DNA from: Pachysolen tannophilus NRRL Y-2460
Lineage: Eukaryota; Ascomycota; Pichiomycetes; Alaninales; Pachysolenaceae
Assembly (NCBI GenBank): GCA_001661245.1
Contig: KV454018.1
Location: 439,944-503,943, forward strand
Length of the DNA stretch: 64,000 nt
Direction of reading: 5' to 3'
Shown: one piece after another, positions 29,801 through 38,216 of the stretch
How positions within the stretch are numbered: position 1 is the first letter of the stretch
Layout of the letters: each line of letters starts with the position of its first letter
Position numbers and translations under genes: made by a program
The notes under the pieces: model-generated
Seen by the model: the letters and a program-made list of their open reading frames with translations, nothing else
Told to the model about the DNA's origin: nothing
The model's database searches: none

Positions 29801-31060
29801 TTTTTTCATAAAATCTTTTCCATAAATTATTTCTAAACTTTCAGTTTCCTGATCCCATAATTCTTGAGAATCATTCAGAGCTAAGGCTTTAGATTCATCA
29901 TAATCATCTATTAGGGTTTGTGTTAAATATTCTGCGGCAAGAACTTCGTTATCTTTAAACTTTTTCAATGCAACTAAAATTTCATTTTTATTAAACCCAC
30001 CTTCGGATAATCTCTTCATTATATATTCTTTTTGCAATTCCCCTGTGACTTTCAAAGACAAATTAGCATCTCTATTTTCAAAATAAGAAGGTAAATCATC
30101 TTCTGGAATATGGAAAATGAGCCATTCTAAAGTTTCAGTTAAAGAATTGGTATAATTTAATGCTTCCTCAATGTGAACTTTTCTAAAGCCAAGTTTATCC
30201 AATACTGGTATAAACGACTTCTTATCTTCATCATTTAATTTTGAGTCATGTGAAGTCCAATCAATATGAGACTTTATAGATGATTCTATCAATTCACGAG
30301 ACTCTGGTGATAAATCCATTGTGGTTGCATTTTCCCAAACTTTTCTTGGGAAAGTTGATCTAATAGCTGAAGTATGGTTATTTTTTTGATGAACAGGTTC
30401 AACTTCAGTTTTCGTAACTTTCTTTGATAATGTTTCCTTTGGCTTTTGAATTGATATTGCTATAGTAGGTTTTTTAATTTTTTCCTTATTCAGTTGTTGT
30501 AATTCTTTTTCTTTTTGCCTTTTCTCTTCAAATTTCCGTTGTTCCAAATGAGCACTAAAAGGATCTGAATTATATACAAGTTTGGCCCTTTCTGGATCCT
30601 GTTTTGTCAATTTTTTACGTTCTTCTTCTAATTGCACCCATATTTCTCTATGAGAAGGTGGTAAAATCATCTTGAGATTCTTATCAAATGCAATTCTGTG
30701 TAACACATACGTGGCGCTTAAGTTTCTCGCCACAACACTCTCTTCAGCAGGCTTTATTATATCTGTTGGAGGAACCATCCGAATATTTATCAATTCCTGA
30801 GTCTTTGGATTTGTCCATGTTAACGTAACCGTACATACATGTCTCGAAGCATTATCCAGTTTACAGAAAAAAGTTCTAATATCATAATTGACCCTCCCCC
30901 ATTTCCGCTTCTGGCAGTGCTCATTCAATAGTGCCACAGGTAACTTCCCTGTCCAGTTTTCAGTCTGTGTAACTGCTGCTTTGGCAATATTTCTCTTTGT
31001 CTTCAGATCTGGTACTTCTGGTTCAATTTTCTCTTCAACTCTCTTTGGTTTCTTCCCCAT
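26810..31060 (-). CDS. DExH-box RNA helicase, YLR419W/DHX29-DHX57 type
   Basis: The product is 1416 residues, nearly the same as S. cerevisiae YLR419W (1435). The order seen is a basic N terminus, two UBA-like helical segments (about 280-315 and 345-380), an RWD-like domain (about 395-505), then the DEAH-type core. Motif I is GETGSGKST at 604-612, motif II DEVH at 713-716 and motif III SAT at 745-747. Motif VI is QRRGRSGRVRDGNCYRLY, followed by HA2 and OB domains. The family acts on structured RNA; DHX29 assists 43S scanning and YLR419W is poorly characterised. The charged segment at 140-200 may be a coiled coil. It is divergent from RAD55. Confidence 0.93.
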   Translation of the reverse strand: MGKKPKRVEEKIEPEVPDLKTKRNIAKAAVTQTENWTGKLPVALLNEHCQKRKWGRVNYDIRTFFCKLDNASRHVCTVTLTWTNPKTQELINIRMVPPTDIIKPAEESVVARNLSATYVLHRIAFDKNLKMILPPSHREIWVQLEEERKKLTKQDPERAKLVYNSDPFSAHLEQRKFEEKRQKEKELQQLNKEKIKKPTIAISIQKPKETLSKKVTKTEVEPVHQKNNHTSAIRSTFPRKVWENATTMDLSPESRELIESSIKSHIDWTSHDSKLNDEDKKSFIPVLDKLGFRKVHIEEALNYTNSLTETLEWLIFHIPEDDLPSYFENRDANLSLKVTGELQKEYIMKRLSEGGFNKNEILVALKKFKDNEVLAAEYLTQTLIDDYDESKALALNDSQELWDQETESLEIIYGKDFMKKIDEQTIEIKLNPEHLKPGLLSLKVYKSQKYPNSIPGLYLVVNNSSYKLASYIKISIIQKLLKYIINYELLGDCIIHSCVDWLNENISQIIEDPGPLFDPNLKKIHKFERNQVIPDNTTRKSNKKSNRTFQTIDNTEELKTKYELKLKSSEVLQSLLKRSKLPAWSKKDELIEIINSNKVTLVTGETGSGKSTQIVQFILDYMNSKGDFNHSILCTQPRRISTIGLAERISEERCEKCGEETGYIIRGENKTSNRTRISFVTTGVLLRMIQGLLMNKDASSSKVFDSVGYIFIDEVHERSIDSDFLLIILKKIRSNYPHLKIILMSATINISVFKSFFDDQLSHVHISGRTFPIKDYYLDEILEDIDFTIKSNNAENYMNGEEGELRPKASSKFFATGNINYDLISKLVIKVDKDMANESNFGSILIFLPGIMEINQCIRNIDNSFNNHGRKLFLLPLHSALSSNDQKKVFQIPSSNSVRKVVVSTNVAETSITIPDVVAVIDSGRSKSLFYDAKLNTTKLIENWCSKAEVNQRRGRSGRVRDGNCYRLYTKETESNMLSQPIPEIKRTRLENVYLIVKSMGISDVSSFLKNNIDPPEEESLIKSKQFLEEIGAIVDDNLTNLGSYLSMLPTDLQSGKLLIFGTIFGCLDICLTLASISTNGSTFINNFEKREIVKKVQNSFSNGQGDLMAIVNSYDKYHELIKEKASSSYLKNWLDNNYLSYRKMKDIESTRAQYVSILRELGFIPFKYSSDSTYLNRNRNNSNVIRAIITGSFYPQISRVELPDTKYSSSSSGAIAMDPDAKNIKLWIRNENYTGIPTNSNAHIDRDKEKENKELPATRAFIHPSSVLFSGNGGNIQGDEISVSEDYDFTPSAQRVSKNKDNLLSKSAFIAYQSSQHTTKLYLRDITPTSTLSVLLFGGSITYDLGLINSSSFIVLDNWLPIRTWCKNAVLIKQLRILLDNIIAQKLAVPGNSDNVDFTGNDVLEIVEKVLETTV

Positions 31061-31373
31061 CTTTTCTTCGTTTATTTTTTTTTCTCTGTTCTTTTGAGTT
31101 CCTTTTGCCTAACCAAAAAAATTCCCTTAACCACAAGAAAAAAAGAAAGCCTCGAACACTGTCCTTCAATCACCAAATCCTAGCAAAACCTCTCAACTTT
31201 ATTGTTTTTAATCTTGAATAAAGTCATCTTCCATATGATGGAAAATGGTTTTGAAAAATTCTATTACTCCCGCTGGAGAGAATGCAAAAATGGTCGTGGA
31301 TCCCCGGTAGCAAGCCGCCGCCCCAGCCCGCCCAAAACCAACCGTTTCTTGAACGGCCTAATCCTCTTACTAG

Positions 31374-31421
31374 TCCGCCTATTTGTCCGCCTACTTGTCT
31401 ACTTATTTTTCCGCCTATTTT
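31374..31421. repeat. 12-bp tandem repeat, four units (TCCGCCTATTTG type)
   Basis: Units at 31374, 31386, 31398 and 31410. The third is the most diverged (TCTACTTATTTT). It lies in the GC-rich promoter region about 300 bp before RAD55. Confidence 0.85.
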
Positions 31422-31618
31422 TTTTGCTAGCCGCCCCCCCCCCCGTAGCCTTGAGGCCGCTGCCTTGCCGCCCTTCCCTCTCCAGAAATTCCGGCGAAAA
31501 AAACTATTGGGCGGAGAAATTTAGACGGAAGATTAGGCGGGAAGTCCGGCTGGAAATTCCTTTGGATTTCCTTGGGGAGTTCGTTGGTAGGTTTTGGTAT
31601 TTTCTTCTCATTTCTTGT

Positions 31619-31624
31619 ACGCGT
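31619..31624. promoter_or_regulatory. MluI cell-cycle box upstream of RAD55
   Basis: A perfect palindromic ACGCGT lies 94 bp before the RAD55 start codon. MBF (Mbp1-Swi6) binds this site in front of many yeast S-phase and repair genes, so G1/S expression is a reasonable inference. Confidence 0.55.
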
Positions 31625-31717
31625 CTTAAAGCTCGATGCAGTTTTACCAATTTATATATATATATATATATTTATAAATATGATATTCACAAATTGATTT
31701 GGTTGGAATGTCTCATT

Positions 31718-33079
31718 ATGAGTTTTTCTTCTGTTGTATCGTCGTCACAAGATGATGAGGTGGGACAAACTCTTGGAAGTCTTTTGGAGAATGAGTCTAA
31801 AATAAAGCCAATATCAACAGGTTCAACGGCTTTGGATAATGAATTGGAAGGCGGTATAAGGAGTGGTTGTCTTTATGAGATATCTGGGTTGATGAATTCT
31901 GGGAAATTGGAACTTGTATTGGAGGTGGTACGCCGTTATTTGATGAAGAATGATGAAGTGTTATGGGTTGATACTAATTCCAAGATTCCTTTAAATCATT
32001 TACAAAAAAAGATCATGATGGTGCTGGATGATGAGCCGCATGATAATCATGATAATCATCTTGAAGCTTTATCATATGTTAAAGTCTATAGCTTGGCTGA
32101 GTTATTAGTATTATTACAAAATTTGAATCTGGGAATTGGGGGGAAAAATTATTCGTTAATAGTTATAAATGAATTTGCAGAATTGGTTCATTCATCTTTT
32201 TTAGAATTAGATATTTTATTATCTGAACAAAAGGAGAAAATAGATGAATTGAAACAGAAATTTGAAATTGAAAGAAAGCAAAGAGAAGCTGTAGGTGATA
32301 AATATATTGTGAACGAGAAAGATTTACCCTCATTAGGTTCAAATATTGTGGTTAGGCAAAATCGTACAATTCAAGAATTGATGTTATTGTTGAGTACATA
32401 TTGTACTCAGTTCAATTCTTCTGCCTTGCTATTAGGATCTATGAACACTTTAACACGTAGATTGTATATTGAAAATGAAGATGTGCAACTGACTTCATTT
32501 ACTACTGAAAATTCTGAATTAAGCTCAAGTCAAATGTCAACTTCTAATTCCAATTCAAACATTAAAGCCATTCTCCAAGCAAAATTGGTACCGGTATTGG
32601 GGATTGATAACCCTTGGAAATCTTATTTGAAAAATAGTATTGTATTATATAAAGATTGGTTACAAGATATATCAGTTTTCAAACTTATGGGTGATAAAGA
32701 TGAAGATAAAATTAACTCACTACAAACTGTTACATGTGCAATTCTTACATCAACTAGCTATATACCAGTCTCTAATAGTGACAACAAATCTTCACCGCAT
32801 CGAAAAGTATTGAAAAATAAGAAAACGGTAAGATTCTTTGTAGATGAAAAGGGAATCCGAGATTTAACCATTGTCACACCAAGAGATTTTTCATTTTCAC
32901 AACTTCAGTCTGAACCCATTCAAAAACTACAACAATTGCCATCACATCATTCGCAATTAATTCCAAATTCAAAAAATTCTGAAATTACTAGAAATCCTCC
33001 ATCTCAAGAACAAGATGTATCAAACGTCCCAGATGTATCTTTAGAACGTATTTACAGTAGTAGTGATACAGATAGTTAA
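31718..33079 (+). CDS. RAD55: RAD55-like RecA-family recombination mediator with degenerate ATPase motifs
   Basis: The product is 453 residues, starting at ATG 31718. STGSTALDNELEGGIRSGCL and YEISGLMNSGK place it in the Rad51-paralogue family. LWVDTNSKIPLNHLQKK, then a LxxFxxL-like helix and PWKSYLKNSIVLYKDW line up with yeast Rad55. Rad55-Rad57 stabilises Rad51 filaments in homologous recombination. Both ATP motifs are eroded. Walker A is GLMNSGKL (57-64), with Leu64 where Thr/Ser should bind Mg-ATP. Walker B is LIVIN (147-151), with Asn for Asp. The C-terminal 130 residues are low complexity. I prefer RAD55 to RAD57 from these alignments recalled from memory. An ACGCGT box lies upstream. 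Confidence 0.72.
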   Translation: MSFSSVVSSSQDDEVGQTLGSLLENESKIKPISTGSTALDNELEGGIRSGCLYEISGLMNSGKLELVLEVVRRYLMKNDEVLWVDTNSKIPLNHLQKKIMMVLDDEPHDNHDNHLEALSYVKVYSLAELLVLLQNLNLGIGGKNYSLIVINEFAELVHSSFLELDILLSEQKEKIDELKQKFEIERKQREAVGDKYIVNEKDLPSLGSNIVVRQNRTIQELMLLLSTYCTQFNSSALLLGSMNTLTRRLYIENEDVQLTSFTTENSELSSSQMSTSNSNSNIKAILQAKLVPVLGIDNPWKSYLKNSIVLYKDWLQDISVFKLMGDKDEDKINSLQTVTCAILTSTSYIPVSNSDNKSSPHRKVLKNKKTVRFFVDEKGIRDLTIVTPRDFSFSQLQSEPIQKLQQLPSHHSQLIPNSKNSEITRNPPSQEQDVSNVPDVSLERIYSSSDTDS

Positions 33080-33194
33080 GAAAGTTCAAATCCAAATTCA
33101 AATTCAATTCCAAATCTGACTACTCTTCTAAACTCCGATAAACAAGAACTATAACTACAAATAGGAAATGACAAACTCATCATCAACTTTTGCA

Positions 33195-33221
33195 TTGAAC
33201 CGTTAGGGTTGAACCGTTAGG
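33195..33221. repeat. Two direct copies of TTGAACCGTTAGG upstream of the SNG1-like gene
   Basis: Copies at 33195-33207 and 33209-33221 (14-bp period). They lie about 235 bp before the start of the next gene and carry TTAGG cores; they could be a paired factor-binding site. Confidence 0.6.
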
Positions 33222-33454
33222 ATTCAACTGTTCAACTTGATCATATAGAAAGCAAAATGCACTTAACGGGTTGATATTTCCTTTTTGGAAAGTGTTGTTT
33301 TTTTTTTTTTTTTTTTCTGTATGCATAACGGAAATAATAGCAAAATAGGATTTTAATATAAAATGGCCTAAGATGTCTATGAATTATTGGATATAATTGT
33401 TGGACTGGACGACTGGACTGATTATAAAGATTGATGAGATAGTGGTTGCTAGTC

Positions 33455-35194
33455 ATGACACAGAATTCGAGTGATGGTGATGAGTCATCTTACGTTGAAG
33501 CTTATAGACTGGACGAATTTGATCCTAATTTTGTGGAGAGACAGCTGAGTAATCAATTTGTTGGTGGAGATGAGATATCTTCAGCTTATGAGTCAGATTC
33601 TGAAGAAAGTAATGGAGATGAGCATTTCGAAAATGAAAAAATCAAAGATATTAAGACCGGATTACTGTCCCAGAATGGTGTGGAACCAGAAGTTAGGGCA
33701 GAAGGTGAGCCAGTTCGTGAGGCGGTACGTGAGCCATTACATGAGCCATTACGTGAACCGGTACGTGAGCCAGTACATGATGGAAATTCTTCATTATCCA
33801 GGACTGCATCTAGAATAAGTAATTTTTCACAGAAAATTAAACAAAAATTTGGATTTTTCGATAAAGGTTTTAAAGGTGATAGAATTGTATTACTGTTTTC
33901 TTTTATCAAAATATATGTTATTATGCTGACTTTAATATTGGGAATATTTTCCATATATTGGGGGTCAATATATCGCAGGCAGGATAGATATCCAAATTTG
34001 AAAATGTTGGTAGTCATTGAAGACCAAGAAGTTGACGGTATTGCCCCATACCTTGGGCAAGCCATTGAGAAAACAGCTAACTCATCTACAATGGTAGCAC
34101 TAGGTACTTGGCATGTAAAGACTGAGGATGAAATGACAGCATTAGCATCCAAAGATGGTCTTAGTGTTTATGAAGAAACAACGAGACTTGTACATCATCA
34201 AAAATATTGGTCAGCGGTATATGTTCGACCAAATGCGACTTATGATATCTATAGTGCATTCAAGAATGCCAATTCTTCATATTCTCCATCGTCTGAAATG
34301 TTTGTTGAAATGATTTATGAAACTGGAAGAGATTTTGCAGCAGTATCTGAATATATTTATCCTTTTTTATTAATTTTTCAACAAACTTTTATATCTAATA
34401 TCACTGAAAATTTTTATTCACCTTTACTTCAAGAATTATCAGATGATGAAAAGACTTCATTAATTCTTGATCTGCCCAATTTACTTAATGAGATTCCATA
34501 TGTTGATTTTTATGATATGAGACCTGCTAATAATCAAGTTGTTCTTGCACCTTCACAAGTTGGATTAATTTATTTAATTATTTTAACTTTTTTCCAATTC
34601 AATTTTTTTCTTCAAGTTCATGGTAAAATTGCACAAAAACTTAGAACTTTACATTATGTTGTTTATCGTCTGTTAGCAGCACAAGTTTCTTATTTAATTT
34701 TATCACTTGCTTATTCTGCAGTTTCTGCTGCTTTTCAAATAAATTTCAATAATGCTTATAAAGGAGGTTTTGGTGTACAATGGATGTTCAGTTATTTAAC
34801 CATGGCAGCTGTTGGTGGTGCTAATGAAAATGTTGCATTAATATGTTTTGCTACATACCCTCCAGTTTTAGGTTTTTGGCTCTTGGGTTTTGTAATTATC
34901 AACATTTCACCAACTTTTGCACCTTTAGCCTTGTGTCCACATTTTTACCGTTATGGTTATGCTTTCCCAATTCATAATTCTGCAGAAGCAACAAAAGTTG
35001 TATTATTTAATACTTATAGAGGACAACTTGGTAGAAATATTGGTATATTAATAGCTTGGATTGTAATTAACAATAGTTTACTTCCATTTACATTAAAATT
35101 TTTTGCTTCTAGAATGAGGAAAAAGGCACTTGCAGCAAGTTCACATGGTGGATCTTCTCCAAAACAACTTTCAAATGCTACTCCAAAAAAATGA
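33455..35194 (+). CDS. SNG1-family (DUF3533) multi-pass membrane protein
   Basis: The product is 579 residues from the ATG at 33455. An acidic cytosolic N terminus contains a 12-bp-encoded EPVR/EPLR/EPVH repeat (about residues 85-108). The first membrane helix (about 150-172) is followed by a large non-cytosolic domain (about 173-370) with YPNLKMLVVIEDQEVDGIAP and several N-x-S/T sites. Then come about five helices and a short basic tail. Motifs such as GALTYWHV-like ALGTWHVKTEDE, AVYVRPNATYDIY and VQWMFSYLTMAAVGGANEN are typical of yeast Sng1/YJR015W. Sng1 confers nitrosoguanidine resistance and affects membrane-lipid asymmetry; the exact activity is unknown. CTG-clade yeasts have several paralogues, so I give no symbol. 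Confidence 0.82.
   Translation: MTQNSSDGDESSYVEAYRLDEFDPNFVERQLSNQFVGGDEISSAYESDSEESNGDEHFENEKIKDIKTGLLSQNGVEPEVRAEGEPVREAVREPLHEPLREPVREPVHDGNSSLSRTASRISNFSQKIKQKFGFFDKGFKGDRIVLLFSFIKIYVIMLTLILGIFSIYWGSIYRRQDRYPNLKMLVVIEDQEVDGIAPYLGQAIEKTANSSTMVALGTWHVKTEDEMTALASKDGLSVYEETTRLVHHQKYWSAVYVRPNATYDIYSAFKNANSSYSPSSEMFVEMIYETGRDFAAVSEYIYPFLLIFQQTFISNITENFYSPLLQELSDDEKTSLILDLPNLLNEIPYVDFYDMRPANNQVVLAPSQVGLIYLIILTFFQFNFFLQVHGKIAQKLRTLHYVVYRLLAAQVSYLILSLAYSAVSAAFQINFNNAYKGGFGVQWMFSYLTMAAVGGANENVALICFATYPPVLGFWLLGFVIINISPTFAPLALCPHFYRYGYAFPIHNSAEATKVVLFNTYRGQLGRNIGILIAWIVINNSLLPFTLKFFASRMRKKALAASSHGGSSPKQLSNATPKK
33707..33778 (+). repeat. In-frame 12-bp minisatellite, six units
   Basis: Six units of GAGCCRKTACRT type, each encoding Glu-Pro/Ala-Val/Leu-Arg/His, inside the cytosolic N terminus of the SNG1-like protein. 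The unit length is a multiple of three, so copy number can vary without breaking the frame. Confidence 0.9.
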
Positions 35195-36562
35195 AATTGA
35201 GAAGAAAAAAAAAAAGAATCTATCATTAAATAGTTTCTTAATTTACTTATGTATAAAATAAAAAAAAGATATATATAAATTACATGCATGTAAAGTAACC
35301 CAAACTCAAACTCAAACTCAAACTAAAGTACTTTATCTCAAAAACTCTCGCTAGTAAAACCATATATATAATAACGAACTAAACGAACAAACATTTCCGC
35401 TTATCATTACTACTCAGGTCCTACATACATTTAATATTAAAGCCATACTGCTGAAACACTGTAAATCCATTTATTCACTAAAAAAACCAAAAAAGAGAAA
35501 TAGGCAGCAGGAAATGGGCGAAAAATAAGATCGACACTAGTGAGGGAGAGGGGGAGAGAAAGGGCAGGATTACGGCTAGGCTAACTGCTAGCTGCCGGGG
35601 CCGAGGACCTTGCATTTCTCCAGGGGCTTATTATTAAAAAGGGCTCAAGATCGATCTTTCCTTTAAACTTGAAAGAAAAAAAAAAAAAGTTTCCGGCTTA
35701 CTGCCGGTTAAAACCAGCAGAGGTGGTGAGGGGGCCCTAGGGGAAGCCCAACTGGGGAGCCCAACTAGGGGGCCAACTAGATTCCACCTGGGGCTAGCCC
35801 GTTCCTGCCCGCCTCGCTTCGAAGCATCATCAGCGGTAAATCATCGGTCAAAGTTTCAAAAAAAAAAGGGCATCTCATCGGTGACCAAATTAAAACAATT
35901 TCAAGTTGAAAAGTGAAAAATTTATTGATCATCTTAGAAATTAGATCTACTCAAAATTAACCAAAAAAAAAAAAAAAAAGAAAAACCTTGTTGCAATCAA
36001 CTCTTGAGACATCTGGCTACATCTTCTTCTTTTTATATATATATATATACTTTTTTGGCTCTCTTATTTTCCCAAAAGTAAAAATAGAAATTTGAGGAGA
36101 GATATGTATCTTCGCCGGCGATCAGCCCATATATACTTTAAAGAAATCTGTGTCTTTTTTTGTCCTTTTTTTTTCTTTTTTTTTTTCATCATCAAATACT
36201 ACCCGATCTGGGCTAATGTAAAAGGAAATTTGATCTAGGTCTTGAAGTTTTTTAGTCTATTTTTCTTTTATTTTTACTGCTAATTTATTCATCTTCATTG
36301 CTATCTTTATCTAACATTTTGTTTTAGAATAAAGAGACCAACAGGGATCAAAATTCAAAATTTGAAAAAAAAAAAGCAATAAAAAAAAATTATTATTATA
36401 TATATTTATAATTGTATTTATATTTAATTTAATTTTAATTTTAATTTAAATTTAAATTTGTATTACTTGTCATTCAACAAAGAGTTTTTGCATTAAAAAA
36501 CTCCAAAAAAAATTTTTTGTTTTATCAAGAACATTATATATATATAGTTAAAGAATTATATT
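35195..36562. other. 1.37-kb intergenic region upstream of the globin gene, with a GC-rich core
   Basis: The longest gene-free stretch here. From 35520 to about 35835 it is strikingly G/C-rich (GGGGCC, CCGGGGCC, GGGGCTAGCCC), flanked by poly(A)/poly(T) tracts out to the gene. It holds a triple repeat at 35745-35780. I found no open frame, tRNA or snoRNA. A long regulated promoter/leader for the globin gene is the simplest reading. Confidence 0.6.
35745..35780. repeat. Tandem AGCCCAACTRGGGG repeat, three imperfect units
   Basis: Units begin at 35745, 35758 and 35772 (last one truncated to GCCAACTAG). It lies inside the GC-rich core about 800 bp upstream of the globin gene. Confidence 0.75.
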
Positions 36563-37768
36563 ATGGCTTCATTATCATATACTTCATCGAGGGATCCTTT
36601 TAGAAGTGTCAATCCTTCTTCGAGATTGAGTAGGATGTCTAGTGAAAGTTCACTTGTGTCTTCCAATGAAATTTTCCATGATAATTTTTCAGTCAATGTT
36701 GTTAATCAATCTAGATATAAAGTTTCATTAAAATTATCACAACGAGAAATTGAATTATTAAGGGAGAGTTGGACTCAGATGTTAAACGATAATCCTGGTG
36801 ATAATAATGGTGGTGGGAATAGTGATGGGACAAATAAACTTAATTCTTCATCATTTGCTTCATCTTTATTTTGTCATCAACTTTATGATAATTTATTGGA
36901 TATGGATCCAAATTTAACAAAATTATTTCCTAGTATAAGACATCAAGCTGTATCATTTGCAGGGATAATGAATGTTGCAATTGCTAATTTAGAAAATTTA
37001 AGTGTTTTAAATGATGTATTAGAACATTTAGGAAGAACTCATGCAAGAATTTTAGGTATTGATTCTCCTTATTTTAAATTGATGGGTGAAGCATTAATAA
37101 AAACTTTTCAAAATAGATTTATTGCAAGTGAAATGGATTTTACCAATGAATTAGAAGATTATTGGATTAAATTATATTGTTTTTTGGCAAATTCAATTTT
37201 ACAAAGTGGAATTGATCCTATAATTCGTTATGCTGAAGATGATATTTCAAAACAAACAATGCTTGAAATTGAAAATATTTCTGAAGATGAAAATAGTTTA
37301 TTTGATGGTACAAGTGTTTTAAGTAAAACAAATTCAACTATTTCTAATTCAACAAATGTTGATAGTAGTAGTAACAGTCACGTGAGCAGGACTTCATCAG
37401 TAATCTCACCTTTTATTAATACAAAAAATTCAACAAATTCAACAACAACAACAGCATCATCAACAGTAAGAAATTCTTCTTCTTCAGAATCAATTTTTTC
37501 ACCAACTAAAAAAGCTTTAAGAAACTTTGCCAGTTCTAACTCTTCGAGTAAACTGAACAATTTAAACAATAACAATAATAATAATAATATCACTCAACCA
37601 ACTCCTGCAATTCAAGCACCAACACCTACCCCAGCAGCTCTTGCTGCTGCAACATCAGCAGCAGCTACTTCTACCAATGGAGCTCATAAGTTGACTACAA
37701 AGAGAAAATTCTCAAAATTAGGAAGAAGCAGCAAGAATAACGATGATGGTACTTGCATAATTATTTAA
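36563..37768 (+). CDS. Globin-domain protein with C-terminal CaaX (CIII) prenylation motif
   Basis: The product is 401 residues. A globin fold covers about 55-218. KLSQREIELLRESW is helix A, distal His127 is in LFPSIRHQAVSFAG and proximal His160 is in HLGRTHARILGIDSPYFKLM, giving a likely bis-His haem as in cytoglobin-like sensors. S. cerevisiae YNL234W is the nearest relative I know. The tail (220-385) is Ser/Thr/Asn-rich with an Ala-rich patch. It ends with a basic stretch (KRKFSKLGRSSKN) and then Cys-Ile-Ile-Ile-stop. That is a CaaX box with X = Ile, which fits geranylgeranylation and membrane anchoring. There is no reductase domain, so it is not a Yhb1-type flavohaemoglobin. Function is unknown; redox or gas sensing is inferred. 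Confidence 0.88.
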   Translation: MASLSYTSSRDPFRSVNPSSRLSRMSSESSLVSSNEIFHDNFSVNVVNQSRYKVSLKLSQREIELLRESWTQMLNDNPGDNNGGGNSDGTNKLNSSSFASSLFCHQLYDNLLDMDPNLTKLFPSIRHQAVSFAGIMNVAIANLENLSVLNDVLEHLGRTHARILGIDSPYFKLMGEALIKTFQNRFIASEMDFTNELEDYWIKLYCFLANSILQSGIDPIIRYAEDDISKQTMLEIENISEDENSLFDGTSVLSKTNSTISNSTNVDSSSNSHVSRTSSVISPFINTKNSTNSTTTTASSTVRNSSSSESIFSPTKKALRNFASSNSSSKLNNLNNNNNNNNITQPTPAIQAPTPTPAALAAATSAAATSTNGAHKLTTKRKFSKLGRSSKNNDDGTCIII

Positions 37769-38216
37769 GTTCCTAATTTATTATTTACAGCATTCTTTTA
37801 TACTATTTTTTATTTTTGGCTTTTTTTTTTTTCATCCTTCTCTTTATTTTTTACTTCCCTTTTTTTTTTTCTTCCTACCCTCCAGTGTATAGCTTGATCC
37901 AATCTCTTTTCATATAGAGCCTCTACAGTAATATTATAAGCTTAAAGACGATGCATATTAATTACTAAAATACACTAAATTTGAACTAAAATGAAGAACA
38001 GTTTTAGTCAAAAACTTTTCACAGCCGTCAGACATCTTCAGCCGCACCGCGAGATAAAGTTTAAACTTTTGGCAAAAAAAGAAAAAAAAAAATTTTTTTT
38101 GAAAAATTTTTCAATGTTTTGTACCTCATCTATCTTATCAAGAAGAACCTGAGCAAAACTCAAACAATTCAAAGTCAGATATAGTCTTGAAATAAAGGTA
38201 AATTTTTTTTTCTTCG
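37769..38216. other. Intergenic region between the globin and methyltransferase genes
   Basis: 448 bp with T-runs at 37820-37870 and an A/T-run pair near 38085-38110. A minus-strand frame overlapping the next gene's start is not supported. Nothing else seen. Confidence 0.45.

Larger units (their letters stand above)
31061..31717. other. GC-rich divergent promoter region of the helicase gene and RAD55
   Basis: 657 bp. From about 31285 to 31600 the base composition turns sharply GC-rich compared with the AT-rich surroundings, with a run of C near 31433-31444 and a 12-bp tandem repeat. In the RAD55 frame it is open from an ATG at 31235, which would add about 160 residues of Arg/Leu/Pro-rich sequence with no family match; I treat it as non-coding. 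Confidence 0.6.

Noticed and set aside
31282-31524. 80-codon Pro-rich plus-strand frame in the GC-rich island
   Set aside because: Lies in repeat and C-run sequence upstream of RAD55; the GC composition alone keeps it free of stops.
33586-34152. 188-codon antisense frame opposite the SNG1-like gene
   Set aside because: It overlaps a clear family member on the other strand, and its composition reflects the repeat and Ser codons of the complement.
35500-35850. tRNA, transposon end or rRNA fragment in the GC-rich island
   Set aside because: No A/B-box pair, cloverleaf, terminal repeats or recognisable rRNA sequence.
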